Part shown: positions 9,388 through 20,800 of the stretch, in pieces
Position numbering within the stretch: the first letter of the stretch is position 1
How the letters are laid out: each line of letters opens with the position of its first letter
Assembly: GCF_900129665.1 (NCBI RefSeq)
Contig: NZ_FQWL01000002.1
Coordinates: forward strand, 310,001-374,000
DNA from: Flagellimonas flava
GTDB lineage: Bacteria > Bacteroidota > Bacteroidia > Flavobacteriales > Flavobacteriaceae
Direction: 5' to 3'
Length of the DNA stretch: 64,000 nucleotides
Notes under the pieces: model-generated
Told to the model about the DNA's origin: nothing
Seen by the model: only the letters and a program-made list of their open reading frames with translations
Databases searched by the model: none
Program-made: the position numbers and the translations under genes

Positions 9388-11007
9388 ATGAAAAGAAGAA
9401 ATCGATTTAAGTTAATGGTGCCGATTGCGTTAAGCGTCGCACTAGCAGTTTCCTGTACCAATTTGGAAATAGAGGAAACGGATTCGAACTTTCCTGAAGA
9501 ATCCGGTGACGGGTTTGCGGGATTAACAGCGGAAGCTGCCGCCAGTCAGCTTGATGGGCTTTATAATGATCTAAATGGTCATTTCGGAGATCAAGCTAAC
9601 TATTATGCATTAACCCAGGTGTCAACCGACGAACAGTTAGTACCCACAAGAGGTACCGACTGGGGTGACAACGGTATTTGGAGGACATTGCACCAACATA
9701 CTTGGGATGCTTCCCACCAATACGTATTAAATACGTGGAACCAGTTCAACCAGAATGCTTTTAGAGCATCCGAGGTAATTGATTCCAGAAGTTCATCGGC
9801 AGCCAACGTAGTTGCTGGAGCTCAATTTGTGAGAGCTTTGAGCATGTGGGTTATCTTGGATCTTTACGGACAAGTACCTTTTAGAGAGGTAGACGAAGGT
9901 CCAGAGGTAAATCCAAGAGTATTGACCCGGGTAGAAGCAATGGATTTTGTGATTGCTGACTTGGAAGCTGCCATTACTGGTCTTCCAACCGCTGCCGCAC
10001 CTAGTGGTGACGCGAATGCAGTTGCTTCCAAAGCTGCCGCACGCTTCCTTTTGGCCCGTGTATTGCTGAACAAGCACATCTATAATGGTTCTGGCACTCC
10101 AGATTCAGCAGATATGAACCGAGTTATTTCCTTAGTGGACGAAATCGCTGCGGAAGGATATGACCTTCAGGATGGCTATTTCAATATCTTTAGAGATACT
10201 CCTGATACGGAAACCATTTGGTATTTACCAACCTCGGTAGGTAACCGAATTTTCAACGGCCTGCACTACAACTCAACTGAAATCAGCGGTGGTGGCTGGA
10301 ACGGATTCAGCACGCTAGCCGAATTCTATGACATGTTTGAAGGTGACCCAAGCAACAACCGTGGAGGACATGATGGTACTTTTGACGATGGACAGGAAGA
10401 AAGAAGAGGTTTTGTACCCAACGGAGGTGTTCCTTTCACAGATGCCGAAGGTACAGAAGATGGCAATGATGATGGTTTTGAAGATGGTTCCAATGTTGGT
10501 CTAGGTTTCTTGATTGGTCAGCAGTACAATACGGATGGATCTAAGATCAAAGACCGTCCAGGTAATGATTTGATTTTCACCAAGGACTTTCCTGGGTTGG
10601 TTGGTAACAACGAAAGAACAGGTATCCGTGTTCAGAAGTATGCCGCTCGCTTTGGTGCTTTCAACAGTCATGAAATCATCTTTAGATATGCAGATGCACA
10701 TTTGATGAAAGCTGAGGCAATGATGCGTAGTGGAGGTGATCCAACAGCAATGGTAAATGAGTTGAGAACACTAAGAAATGCTACTCCTCTTGGAAGTGTT
10801 TCGGAAGCTGATTTATTGGCTGAAAGAGGTAGAGAGTTATATATTGAATTTGTGAGAAGGGGCGATATGATTCGTTTCGGACAGTTTACAAGAGATTGGG
10901 AGTTTAAAGATCCTGCCTCTGTAGGCGATGCAACTAAAGAGTTGTACCCGATTCCTAACAACGCTTTACTTTCAAACCCAAATTTGGTTCAAAATCCTGG
11001 CTACTAG
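9388..11007 (+). CDS. SusD/RagB-family substrate-binding lipoprotein
   Basis: A 539-residue SusD-like lipoprotein (signal ending AVSC, Cys23). The typical tetratricopeptide-like helical N-terminal half with SusD features (RALSMWVILDLYGQVP near 135-150, and ASKAAARFLLARVLL near 213-228) is followed by a C-terminal RagB part with a conserved RGRE/FVRRGD segment near residues 475-490. It caps the SusC barrel at the cell surface and binds glycan. Acidic, Gly-rich loops around residues 320-365 may bind calcium or carbohydrate. It is separated from susC by 17 bases and closed by a strong terminator, so susC-susD form one transcript. Confidence 0.93.
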   Translation: MKRRNRFKLMVPIALSVALAVSCTNLEIEETDSNFPEESGDGFAGLTAEAAASQLDGLYNDLNGHFGDQANYYALTQVSTDEQLVPTRGTDWGDNGIWRTLHQHTWDASHQYVLNTWNQFNQNAFRASEVIDSRSSSAANVVAGAQFVRALSMWVILDLYGQVPFREVDEGPEVNPRVLTRVEAMDFVIADLEAAITGLPTAAAPSGDANAVASKAAARFLLARVLLNKHIYNGSGTPDSADMNRVISLVDEIAAEGYDLQDGYFNIFRDTPDTETIWYLPTSVGNRIFNGLHYNSTEISGGGWNGFSTLAEFYDMFEGDPSNNRGGHDGTFDDGQEERRGFVPNGGVPFTDAEGTEDGNDDGFEDGSNVGLGFLIGQQYNTDGSKIKDRPGNDLIFTKDFPGLVGNNERTGIRVQKYAARFGAFNSHEIIFRYADAHLMKAEAMMRSGGDPTAMVNELRTLRNATPLGSVSEADLLAERGRELYIEFVRRGDMIRFGQFTRDWEFKDPASVGDATKELYPIPNNALLSNPNLVQNPGY

Positions 11008-11030
11008 GAATTAGCTAAATATAACCCAAG

Positions 11031-11059
11031 AAAAACCCGCTCGGTTGAGCGGGTTTTTT
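11031..11059 (+). terminator. Terminator after susD
   Basis: A 12-bp stem (11031-11042 with 11047-11058) around a GGTT loop, with the A-rich 5' arm and a T run on the 3' side. It separates the susCD transcript from the VCBS/haloperoxidase operon that starts 180 bases further on. Confidence 0.9.
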
Positions 11060-11240
11060 ATTTCAGTCTTCAGAACAACCTAGTGGGCATTAAAGGACTA
11101 AGGCCAAGTGTCCCCTGAATGGTCAATCTCTCCTTCAAGAACATCAATAAATCAATGAAGGCAAAAACCTTAAACATTAACGATTTCGACTTTCCTAGTT
11201 CCTGCAGGAATAGTTATCTTTCCCCTTATTTTCTTGGATC

Positions 11241-14200
11241 ATGAGAGGATTGTTTTGGGTCGTAATGGGTATCCTTTTTTTTGGTGTAAGCTGTTCCAAA
11301 AACAAGCCTAAGACCTTGTTCAAAACCATCTCATCCAATCACAGCGGAATAACTTTTGTAAACCAGCTCACCCCCACTCCCGAACTCAATATTTTAAATT
11401 ACCTCTATTATTACAATGGCGCAGGTGTGGTAGCGGGTGATTTCAACAACGATGGGCTTCAAGACCTTTACTTCACTTCAAATCAAGGTGCGGACAAGCT
11501 CTATTTAAATCAAGGTGACTTTCGCTTCAAAGACATCACAAACATCTCTGGAATTGACAACATCTCTGGCTGGACCACCGGAGCAACACACATAGATATT
11601 AATCATGATGGATTATTGGACATTTACATTTGTAAGGTGGGCGGATATCGAGAACTTGAAGGCAAAAATTTGCTGTTCATAAATCAAGGTATAGATGGCG
11701 ACGGTGTCCCTAGTTTTATAGAAGAAGCCTCTAAATATAATCTTGATTATTCCGGGTTTTCTACAAAAGCTGCTTTTTTTGATTATGACCTGGATGGTGA
11801 TTTGGATATGTACCTGCTCAACCATTCGGTAAACCCCAATCGCTCCTACGGAAGAGGCTCCAAAAGGGAATCTTTCGACAAACAATCGGGGGATATCCTA
11901 TTTCGTAACAGTGGTGGTTATTTTGAAGATGTCTCACAAGATGCGGGAATATTTCAAGGCACCATAGGGTACGGCCTAGGACTATCCATAAGTGACATTA
12001 ATTCCGATGGCTACCCGGATATTTATGTGGGAAACGACTTCTTCGAAAACGATTATCTCTACCTTAACCAAGGAGATGGGACCTTCAAGGAATTGATTTC
12101 CGAATCGCAAAACAGATTGGGGCATACTTCCCATTATTCCATGGGAAACGACATTGCCGATATTAATAATGATGGACTTACCGACATTGTCTCCTTAGAT
12201 ATGCTACCTGAAAATCTTGAGAGCTACAAAACCTCCGGATTGGAGTACCCATACCCCATCTATCAGCAATATCTCAAAAATGGCTTTGCACCACAATTCA
12301 TGCAAAACACCTTGCATCTTAATGCCAACGGAGACAACTTCAGTGAAATTGCACATATGAGCGGGATTAATGCGACGGAATGGTCCTGGGGAGCATTACT
12401 CCAAGATTTTGACAATGATGGGCTCAAGGATGTTTTCATCTCCAATGGAATAAGAGGGGCTACCAACGATATGGATTTTATAAGCTTTATAGCTAACGAG
12501 AAAATCCAAAAACAGCTAGAGGGAGGAATGACAAAGAAAGAAATGGCCTTCATAACCGAAATTCCGGAAAAGAAAGTTCCCAACTATTTTTATAAGAACA
12601 ATGGTGACCTAACCTTTTCCGATGTCACGCAATCTTGGCTGACAAAAGAGGGTTCTTTTAGTAATGGGTGTGCGTACGTGGATTTGGACAACGATGGCGA
12701 TTTGGATATCGTGGTCAATAATGTGGATCAAGAGGCATATGTCTTAGAAAATACGCTGGATAAAAGTAGTAAGAACCACTCATTACAGATTCGCTTACAA
12801 GGAGCACGCCAAAATCCTAATGGAATTGGAGTCAAGGCAATTGCCTATACAAAACAAGGTACGATTGCGGTAGAGAATTTTGTGAGCAAGGGTTATTTGT
12901 CAGCCGTACCCCATACTGTACATCTTGGTATTGGAAAAGACTCCATTTTGGACTCTCTAAAAATTGTTTGGCCCAATGGAAAATATCAGGTTTTACCCAA
13001 TATAAAGTCGGGGAACCTGAAACTTAAGATTGGCAATGCGAACAAAGACTTTTACACCCAAAACCCTACTCAAATTCCTAGGATGTTTAACGCCTGGGAC
13101 AGCATTATCAACTTTCGCCATAAGGAACAACAAACTTTGGATTTTGACAGGGACCCATTGGTTCCTTTTTCACATTCCAATGAAGGCCCTTGCATTTCAA
13201 TAGCGGATGTCAACAATGACAAACTAGAAGATATTTTCATCAGCGGAGCAAAACTTCAACCTTCCAAGCTATTTTTTCAACAAAAAAATGGAACTTTCTC
13301 CCAAGCACAAGCTGAGGTATTTGATGAAGATAAAATCAGCGAGGATATTTCCCATATCTTTTTTGATGCGGATAATGACCAAGATTTGGATCTGTTGGTC
13401 GTAAGCGGTGGCAATGAATTCCTCACAGGTTCTGCTTTGCAACCTCGACTATATCTCAACACAAAAGGGATGCTAACCCGGGACACAGTTCAATTCAAGG
13501 ATATCCAAATCAATGCCTCCAAAGTCGTTGCTGAAGACATTGATAACGATGGGGACCAAGATATTTGCATTGTCTCCAATCAAGTTGCCGGTAAGTTTGG
13601 TGATACGCCAAAACAATACATCTTTACCAATGATGGACATGGGGCTTTTTCGGATATCACTAAAAGCTTTGCTTCAGAATTAGCTTCATATGGCAATATA
13701 AAAGATATGCTATGGAAGGATTTAGATCAGAATGGATTCCCAGATTTGATTGTGGCTGGGCACTGGACTCCAATTACCATTTTTCTAAACGATGGAAAGC
13801 AGTTGAAAAAGCAGCAAAACAACGGCTTGGAACACACCAACGGGTGGTGGAACACCATTGAAATGGCCGATTTAGATCAAGATGGGGATTTAGATATTTT
13901 AGCTGGAAATTGGGGCTTAAACACAAAATTCAGGGCCACTAAGGAACAACCGATTACATTATACCGTAGCGATTTTGACGAAAATGGTTCCATAGAAACC
14001 TTGGTCACCCATTATCACGGAAGCAAGGAAACCGCTTTCGCATCCAAAGATGAACTGGCCAAACAAATGCCCATTCTGAACAAAAAGTTTCTGCGTTATA
14101 AAGATTTTGCCAAAGCCACTATCCAAGAGCTTTTTGGAAGGCAAAAGCTGGAAAATGCGCAAAAAAAACATGTCACACTGCTAACCACCTCTTATTTTGA

Positions 14201-14534
14201 AAATGACGGAAAAGGTTCATTTTCAATGAAGGAACTTCCAAAAATCGTGCAGGCATCCTCTATCAATGATATTTTTATCAACGATATCGATGGAGATGGG
14301 CATTTGGACGCATTATTAGTGGGCAATAATTTTGAGATAAGTACGCAACTTGGTAGATTAGACGCCTTGCATGGGTTGTATTTAAAAAATGACGGAAACG
14401 GCAATCTCTTATGGAAAGAAAACTTGAACATTTCCGGGGCTGCCAGAAAAATTGAACAATTAACTATTAAGGGGAAACCACATTTTGTCGTTACTCGAAA
14501 CAACGATTTCCCCGTCTTTTTAGTCAAAAACTAA
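11241..14534 (+). CDS. VCBS/FG-GAP repeat lipoprotein with ASPIC/UnbV domain (paralogue 1)
   Basis: A 1,097-residue lipoprotein (signal ending GVSC, Cys18). About 13 copies of a DxNxDGxxD calcium-loop motif spread over the chain indicate FG-GAP/VCBS beta-propeller blades, enough for two propellers. Between them, around residues 510-600, is an ASPIC/UnbV-type module (LRLQGARQNPNGIG to KIVWPNG). Near residue 940-975 lies a conserved helical insert beginning DELAKQMP. The protein is probably extracellular or surface-anchored and Ca2+-dependent; a binding role is likely but the ligand is unknown. It is the first gene of a tight operon, 5 bases before paralogue 2. Such proteins are sometimes labelled RNA-binding in databases, with no support in the sequence. 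Confidence 0.9.
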   Translation: MRGLFWVVMGILFFGVSCSKNKPKTLFKTISSNHSGITFVNQLTPTPELNILNYLYYYNGAGVVAGDFNNDGLQDLYFTSNQGADKLYLNQGDFRFKDITNISGIDNISGWTTGATHIDINHDGLLDIYICKVGGYRELEGKNLLFINQGIDGDGVPSFIEEASKYNLDYSGFSTKAAFFDYDLDGDLDMYLLNHSVNPNRSYGRGSKRESFDKQSGDILFRNSGGYFEDVSQDAGIFQGTIGYGLGLSISDINSDGYPDIYVGNDFFENDYLYLNQGDGTFKELISESQNRLGHTSHYSMGNDIADINNDGLTDIVSLDMLPENLESYKTSGLEYPYPIYQQYLKNGFAPQFMQNTLHLNANGDNFSEIAHMSGINATEWSWGALLQDFDNDGLKDVFISNGIRGATNDMDFISFIANEKIQKQLEGGMTKKEMAFITEIPEKKVPNYFYKNNGDLTFSDVTQSWLTKEGSFSNGCAYVDLDNDGDLDIVVNNVDQEAYVLENTLDKSSKNHSLQIRLQGARQNPNGIGVKAIAYTKQGTIAVENFVSKGYLSAVPHTVHLGIGKDSILDSLKIVWPNGKYQVLPNIKSGNLKLKIGNANKDFYTQNPTQIPRMFNAWDSIINFRHKEQQTLDFDRDPLVPFSHSNEGPCISIADVNNDKLEDIFISGAKLQPSKLFFQQKNGTFSQAQAEVFDEDKISEDISHIFFDADNDQDLDLLVVSGGNEFLTGSALQPRLYLNTKGMLTRDTVQFKDIQINASKVVAEDIDNDGDQDICIVSNQVAGKFGDTPKQYIFTNDGHGAFSDITKSFASELASYGNIKDMLWKDLDQNGFPDLIVAGHWTPITIFLNDGKQLKKQQNNGLEHTNGWWNTIEMADLDQDGDLDILAGNWGLNTKFRATKEQPITLYRSDFDENGSIETLVTHYHGSKETAFASKDELAKQMPILNKKFLRYKDFAKATIQELFGRQKLENAQKKHVTLLTTSYFENDGKGSFSMKELPKIVQASSINDIFINDIDGDGHLDALLVGNNFEISTQLGRLDALHGLYLKNDGNGNLLWKENLNISGAARKIEQLTIKGKPHFVVTRNNDFPVFLVKN

Positions 14535-14539
14535 ACAAA

Positions 14540-17500
14540 ATGAAACTCAACTATATCGCCGCATGCCTTGTGCTGCTATTGGGAGCATGCGCTGAAAAAA
14601 GTGATAAAAACATAGACGAAGGGAAACAAGAAACCTTGTTTACACTCTTACCTTCGGAGGAAACAGGGGTTGATTTTATAAATCACGTAGAGAATCAGAA
14701 GAACTTTAACATCTTCAAATACCGAAATTTTTATAACGGTGGTGGGGTAGCTATTGGTGACATCAACAACGATGGCCTTTCAGATATTTATCTTACGGGC
14801 AATATGGTGGCCAATCGCCTGTACCTGAATAAAGGGGATTTCAAATTTGAGGATATCTCCGAAAGTGCTGGTGTAACTGGTAACAAACCTTGGTCAACAG
14901 GTGTGGTAATGGTTGATATCAATCAGGATGGGTTATTGGACATCTATGTCAGTAATGCCGGAAATCTGGAGGGAAACAATCATGATAACGATCTCTATAT
15001 CAATAACGGCGACCTTACATTTACCGAAAAAGCCCATGATTTCAATCTGGCCAAAACCGGATTTACCACACACACCTCTTTTTTCGACTATGACAAGGAT
15101 GGTGATTTAGATGTCTACATCCTGAACAATAGTAATATTCCCGTAAGCAGTTTGGGCTATGCCGAACAGAGAGGGGTTCGTGCTCAAGACTGGGAAGGGG
15201 TTCCCCATATTTTTAGGGGTGTTGGGGACATGTTGATGAGAAACGATAACGGGAAGTTTGTAGATGTAAGTGAGGAAGCGGGAATCTACGGGAGTCTTAT
15301 CGGATTTGGTTTGGGTGTTCTGGTGACCGATTTCAATCAGGACTTGTATCCTGACATTTATGTGTCCAACGATTTTTACGAGCGGGACTACTTATACATC
15401 AACCAAAAAGATGGGACCTTCAGCGAAGAAATCAAAGATTGGACTTCCCACCTGAGCTTGTCGGCCATGGGAATCGACATTGCGGACATCAACAATGATG
15501 GATTAAACGATATTTTCATTACGGATATGTTACCGGAGCCTGAGGAACGAGTAAAATCTGTAATGGAGTTTGAAGGGTATAATATTTTCGAACTAAAACA
15601 AAGCAAGGACTTTTTCCAACAGTATATTCAAAACACATTACAGCTCAACAATGGAAATGGCACCTTTTCCGAAGTTGCCTATTACAGCGGAATTGATGCC
15701 ACGGATTGGAGTTGGGCCGGCCTTATGTTCGATATGGACAATGATGGTCTTCGGGATATCTTCGTAACCAACGGAATCAACCATGATCTTACAGATTTGG
15801 ATTTTGTAGATTTCTTTGCCAATGAAATCATTCAGAAAATGGCACTTACGGGACGCAAGGAGTCCATAGATTCCATTATCAGCAAAATGCCGATTAAGCC
15901 ACAACCCAACTATGCTTACAAGAACAATGGCGATATCACTTTTAAAAATGCCAATAAAGAATGGGGGTTTGAGCTACCCACCCGCTCCAACGGCGCCGCA
16001 TATGGGGATTTGGATAACGATGGGGATTTGGACATGGTCATCAACAATGTAAATACCGAAGCTTTTATCTATAAAAACAATACGGATACCCAGCTGGAAA
16101 ACAACTACATCCAGTTAGCCTTTAAAGGGCCCGAAAGCAACCCCTTTGCCGTGGGAACATTGGCACAATTTTATTTTGATGGCAACATTGTTAACCAAGA
16201 ACTGATTCCCTCTCGCGGATTCCAATCCTCTATGGATTATGGAATGACCCTGGGACTTGGAAAAGTAGAGATTTTGGACTCCATACGAATTATTTGGCCA
16301 GATGACCGTACCCAAAAACTGGAACAGGTAAAGGCCAACCAAAAACTTGTTCTCAATTATTCGGAATCAACTGAGACCTATGTTTTGCCTAACATAAGGG
16401 CCAATAAAACGTTCATCAAGGAATTGGACTCCAAAGTACTTGTCGCCCATGAAGAGGACCATTACAACGACTTTGATTATGAAGGTCTTATCTACAAAAA
16501 ATTATCCCAAGAAGGGCCATCATTGGCCGTGGGTGACGTTAATGGTGATGGCAACGAGGATTTTTATATCGGAGGGGCCAAAGGCCAAACAGGAGTTATC
16601 TATTTACACCGCGGTAACGGTCAACTTCAACAAAAAGGTTCCCGATCTTTTGAAAGTGATGCGGAGCATGAAGATGTCGCAGCCTCTTTTTTTGATGCGG
16701 ACGGCGATGAGGACCTGGATCTCATTGTAGGATCGGGAGGAAACAATGTGGGTTCGCAGCGCACTTATCGGGCAAGGCTTTACTTAAATGATGGTAATGG
16801 GAATTTCACCGCATCTGAGCAAGAGTTGCCCTCCACTTTTAAAAACATTTCCACTATTGCACCATACGATTTTGACGGCGATGGAGATATGGATGTGTTT
16901 GTCGGCTCTCGCAGCGTGGTCGGTGTATACGGTATCTCCCCAGATCATGTTTTCTTGGAGAATAAGGGCAATGGTGTTTTTGCCAATGCAACTGAACGTT
17001 TGGCTTTCGATTTAAAAAATGCCGGGATGGTAACCGATTCCAAATGGGTCGATGTTGATGGCGATAACAAAAAGGATTTGGTCATAACCTCCGAATGGGA
17101 TACTCCAAAAATTTACAAAAACTCAGGAAGAAGACTTTCCAAACTAACCTCTTCCTTGGATAGCTTATTTGGCTGGTGGAATACAGTTGAAGCAGCAGAT
17201 TTGGATAACGATGGTGACCAAGACTTTATTTTAGGAAACCAGGGTCTCAACTCGCATTATCAGCCTTTCGAATATCAACCCATGAAAATTTGGATCAACG
17301 ATTTTGATAACAATGGCACTATCGAGCAAATCGTTACCCAGCACTACAATGGAGGTGACTATCCCATCCACCAGAAAAGGGAATTAACCGAACAATTGGT
17401 ATCACTTAAAAAGGAGAACCTTAAGGCATCTGACTATGCCAAGCGCACCATTCACGAGCTTTTTTCCAAGGAAGTGATGGATAAATCCATCGTAAAACAG

Positions 17501-17881
17501 GTGACTGTTTCGGCTTCCGTTATGGCCATCAATGAAGGTGGTGGAAAATTTAGCATTCAACCCTTACCTGCACGCGCACAACTGTCTTGCGTATGTGATA
17601 TCACCTGTGCGGATGTGAACAATGATGGCAACCTTGATCTGATTATGGCCGGTAACAATTTTGAGTTCAAACCCCAATTCTCAAGATTGGATGCTAGCTA
17701 TGGTAATCTCCTACTAGGTGATGGCAAATTAGGCTTTGCATGGCAAAATTATAACGACAGTGGCTTTGCCATCAAGGAAGAAGTTAAGTATTTGGAGCAG
17801 CTGACCGACAAAAACGGCAAACGCTATCTGATAGCAGCCATTAACAATGAAAAACCAAAGATTTTTGCCATTGATGAATAG
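14540..17881 (+). CDS. VCBS/FG-GAP repeat lipoprotein with ASPIC/UnbV domain (paralogue 2)
   Basis: A 1,113-residue lipoprotein (signal ending LGAC, Cys17) with the same layout as its neighbours: an N-terminal array of DINNDGLSD-type calcium loops, an ASPIC/UnbV module (about residues 525-615, with RGFQSSMDYG and IRIIWPDD), a second array of loops, and the helical insert KRELTEQLVSLKK near residue 950. It differs from paralogues 1 and 3 by a longer loop (about 210-230) and a Cys pair in its last propeller (SCVCDITC, about 1014-1021). The gene overlaps the start of paralogue 3 by eight bases, so expression should be coupled. Divergence in sequence between the three suggests different ligands or subunits of one assembly rather than a recent copy. 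Confidence 0.9.
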   Translation: MKLNYIAACLVLLLGACAEKSDKNIDEGKQETLFTLLPSEETGVDFINHVENQKNFNIFKYRNFYNGGGVAIGDINNDGLSDIYLTGNMVANRLYLNKGDFKFEDISESAGVTGNKPWSTGVVMVDINQDGLLDIYVSNAGNLEGNNHDNDLYINNGDLTFTEKAHDFNLAKTGFTTHTSFFDYDKDGDLDVYILNNSNIPVSSLGYAEQRGVRAQDWEGVPHIFRGVGDMLMRNDNGKFVDVSEEAGIYGSLIGFGLGVLVTDFNQDLYPDIYVSNDFYERDYLYINQKDGTFSEEIKDWTSHLSLSAMGIDIADINNDGLNDIFITDMLPEPEERVKSVMEFEGYNIFELKQSKDFFQQYIQNTLQLNNGNGTFSEVAYYSGIDATDWSWAGLMFDMDNDGLRDIFVTNGINHDLTDLDFVDFFANEIIQKMALTGRKESIDSIISKMPIKPQPNYAYKNNGDITFKNANKEWGFELPTRSNGAAYGDLDNDGDLDMVINNVNTEAFIYKNNTDTQLENNYIQLAFKGPESNPFAVGTLAQFYFDGNIVNQELIPSRGFQSSMDYGMTLGLGKVEILDSIRIIWPDDRTQKLEQVKANQKLVLNYSESTETYVLPNIRANKTFIKELDSKVLVAHEEDHYNDFDYEGLIYKKLSQEGPSLAVGDVNGDGNEDFYIGGAKGQTGVIYLHRGNGQLQQKGSRSFESDAEHEDVAASFFDADGDEDLDLIVGSGGNNVGSQRTYRARLYLNDGNGNFTASEQELPSTFKNISTIAPYDFDGDGDMDVFVGSRSVVGVYGISPDHVFLENKGNGVFANATERLAFDLKNAGMVTDSKWVDVDGDNKKDLVITSEWDTPKIYKNSGRRLSKLTSSLDSLFGWWNTVEAADLDNDGDQDFILGNQGLNSHYQPFEYQPMKIWINDFDNNGTIEQIVTQHYNGGDYPIHQKRELTEQLVSLKKENLKASDYAKRTIHELFSKEVMDKSIVKQVTVSASVMAINEGGGKFSIQPLPARAQLSCVCDITCADVNNDGNLDLIMAGNNFEFKPQFSRLDASYGNLLLGDGKLGFAWQNYNDSGFAIKEEVKYLEQLTDKNGKRYLIAAINNEKPKIFAIDE

Positions 17882-20800
17882 GTTACTACTTGTATTGATT
17901 TGTTCAACTCTGGTTCTAGGGTGTAAGAAAGGTGGGGATTTATTCGAAACTCCTGATTCAAACAGCACTGGAATAGACTTTACCAATCGCATTGAGCAAT
18001 CCAATGACCTCAGCATTTTAGATTATCTCTATTTTTACAATGGTGGTGGCGTGTCTGTTGGAGATATCAATAATGATGGGCTACCCGATATCTTTTTCTC
18101 AGGAAATCAGGTCAAGAACAAACTCTATTTAAATAAAGGGAACCTCAAATTTGAAGATATTTCGGAGGTGGCCGGAGTGGAGGGCAACAGCTCTTGGAAT
18201 ACCGGAACTGTAATGGCCGATGTGAACGGTGATGGTTTGCTCGATATCTACGTATGCGCTGTGGTTGGTATCAATGGGTTCAATGGGTATAACGAGCTGT
18301 ATATTAATAACGGGGATAACACATTTTCGGAACAAGCGGCCAGATATGGCTTGGATTTCGATTCCTATAGCTCCAACGCTGCATTTTTTGATTATGACCT
18401 TGATGGTGATTTAGACCTTTATTTATTAAACCATGCCGTACATACCCAAAATTCTTTTGGAAGATATGATCTTAGACATGAACGCAACTTTGAGACCGGC
18501 GACAAACTCCTTCGCAACGATGGAGGTAAATTTGTTGATGTAAGTGAGACCGCAGGCATCTATGGTGGCGTTAATGGATACGGTCTGGGTTTGGCTATTT
18601 CAGACTTTAACCTTGATGGGTTCCCGGATATCTACGTAGGCAATGATTTTCATGAAGATGACTACTACTATCTCAACAATGGCGACGGCACCTTCACAGA
18701 AAGTCTAAAGCAATACTTTGGGCATACCAGTAGGTTCTCTATGGGAAGTGATGTAGCGGATATTAATGGCGACGGGCGACCAGACCTTATTTCCCTGGAT
18801 ATGTTGCCCGAGGATGAGGTTGCACTCAAGTCCTCTGAAGGAGATGACAATATCCAAACCCAAAAACTTCGCATCCAACAATACGGATATCACTATCAGT
18901 TTACCCGAAACATGCTTTTCCTCAATCAGCCTGATGGAAATTATATGGAAACCGCATTAATGAGCGGGATTTCCGCAACAGATTGGAGTTGGAGCGCCTT
19001 GTTTGGGGATTATGATCAAGATGGGAAACAAGATCTTTTTATCTCCAACGGAATCCCGAAAAGGCCCAACGACCTTGATTTTATAAATTTTGTGTCCAGC
19101 GAGCAGATCAAAAATAAAATTGACAATACCAAGTTGGTCGATCAGGAAGCCTTGGATTTAATGCCGTCCGGGAATGTTGCCAATTATATTTTCCAAGGTT
19201 CCGAAGGGGTTACTTTTTCTGATATGTCAGGAAAATGGATTACAAAGGATACCATCATTTCAGGGGCCACAGCGATGGGAGATTTGGACGGCGACGGTGA
19301 CCTTGACCTTGTGACCAACAACCTTAACTCTCCCGCCACGCTTTACATCAACAAAACGGGATCTAAATCCAACTACGTTAAACTTAAGATTCAGTTTTCC
19401 GAAAACAATCGTTTTGGAATTGGGGCCAAGGTATACGCTTACAACAAAGGTGAAATTCAGTTAAAGGAATTATTCCCATCGCGTGGTTTCCAAGCCTCCT
19501 CGGAACCTATGATACACTTTGGTTTCGGCAGGTCTGAACAGATAGATTCCATAAAAATTATATGGCCAGATAGAACGTATCAACTCCTCAAGGATGTGGA
19601 TGTAAATCAGACCTTGACCATTTCCCCGAAGGGGACCCAACCTTTCAATTATAATCCAGCCAAGTCGAACGGTGAACTGCTATTTACTGCCGTTCCCAAC
19701 AACTTGGGCTTTGACTTTAACCATGAAGAGGATAATTATACCGATTTCAATCGCGAAAAGCTCATTCCGTATCAGATATCGGATAGGGGGCCAGCTTTTG
19801 CCTTGGGAGATATCAATAACGATGGGACTATCGATATTTTGGTAGGGGGCTCAAAGTTCACTCCATTTAAAACCTATATACAGCAAGATTCCGTGTTTAT
19901 CAATCAGCGATTCAATACAGTGGAAAACGACTCCATTAAGGAAACCGTTTCCGCTGTTATTGCTGATTTAAACAACGACAATAAAAATGACCTGTTCCTT
20001 ACTTCGGGGGGAGGAGACTTTTTTGGAAACTCAGAAGCTTTGCTGGATGCTTATTATCAAAGAAACGATTCCACGTTTTCAAAACAGAAACTTCCTGAGT
20101 TCTTTCAAAACTCTTCCGTGGTGAAACCTATGGATTTTGATGGAGATGGCGATTTGGACCTTTTTATTGGCGGCCATACGATAACCTCTAGTTTTGGTGC
20201 TCCTGCATCCTCCTATCTCTTGGAAAATGACAATGGAAACTTTGAAATCTTCCAAGGATTTGACCAAGATGTTCTGAAGGGGATGGTCACCGATGCACTT
20301 TGGGATGATTTCAATGGGGACGGTAAAATCGATCTAATCCTAGTTGGAGAATGGATGTCGCCCAAATTCCTCAGCAACAAGGACGGTACGTTTGCCGAAG
20401 TAAACGATTTGGACCTAAAGGGTTTATGGCAACGAATCGCTCCTTTTGACATTGATGGGGATGGCGACACAGACTACCTGCTTGGAAATTGGGGAACCAA
20501 TTCGAAATTCAAGGCGTCCAAGCAACATCCTATGAAATTGTATTTCAGTGATTTTGATGAAAATGGCCAAACTGAGACCATCACGGCCCTGGAAAAAAAT
20601 GGAACGTATTATCCTCTTGAAACCTTGGATGGTCTAACCGCACAAATGGTCTCCCTAAAAAAGACCTTTACAAGCTACACTTCCTTTGCAGGTAAGACCA
20701 TGGACCAATTGTTTTCAAAAGAAGTTATGGAGAAAGCACAAATTTTGGAGGTCAATACCCTAGCTTCCGGGTTTTTAAGGAACAATAAAGGTAATTTCGA

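Noticed and set aside
11215..11222. TATCTTTC as promoter of the VCBS operon
   Set aside because: One base off the -7 consensus, no TTG upstream, and too close to the start codon for confidence.
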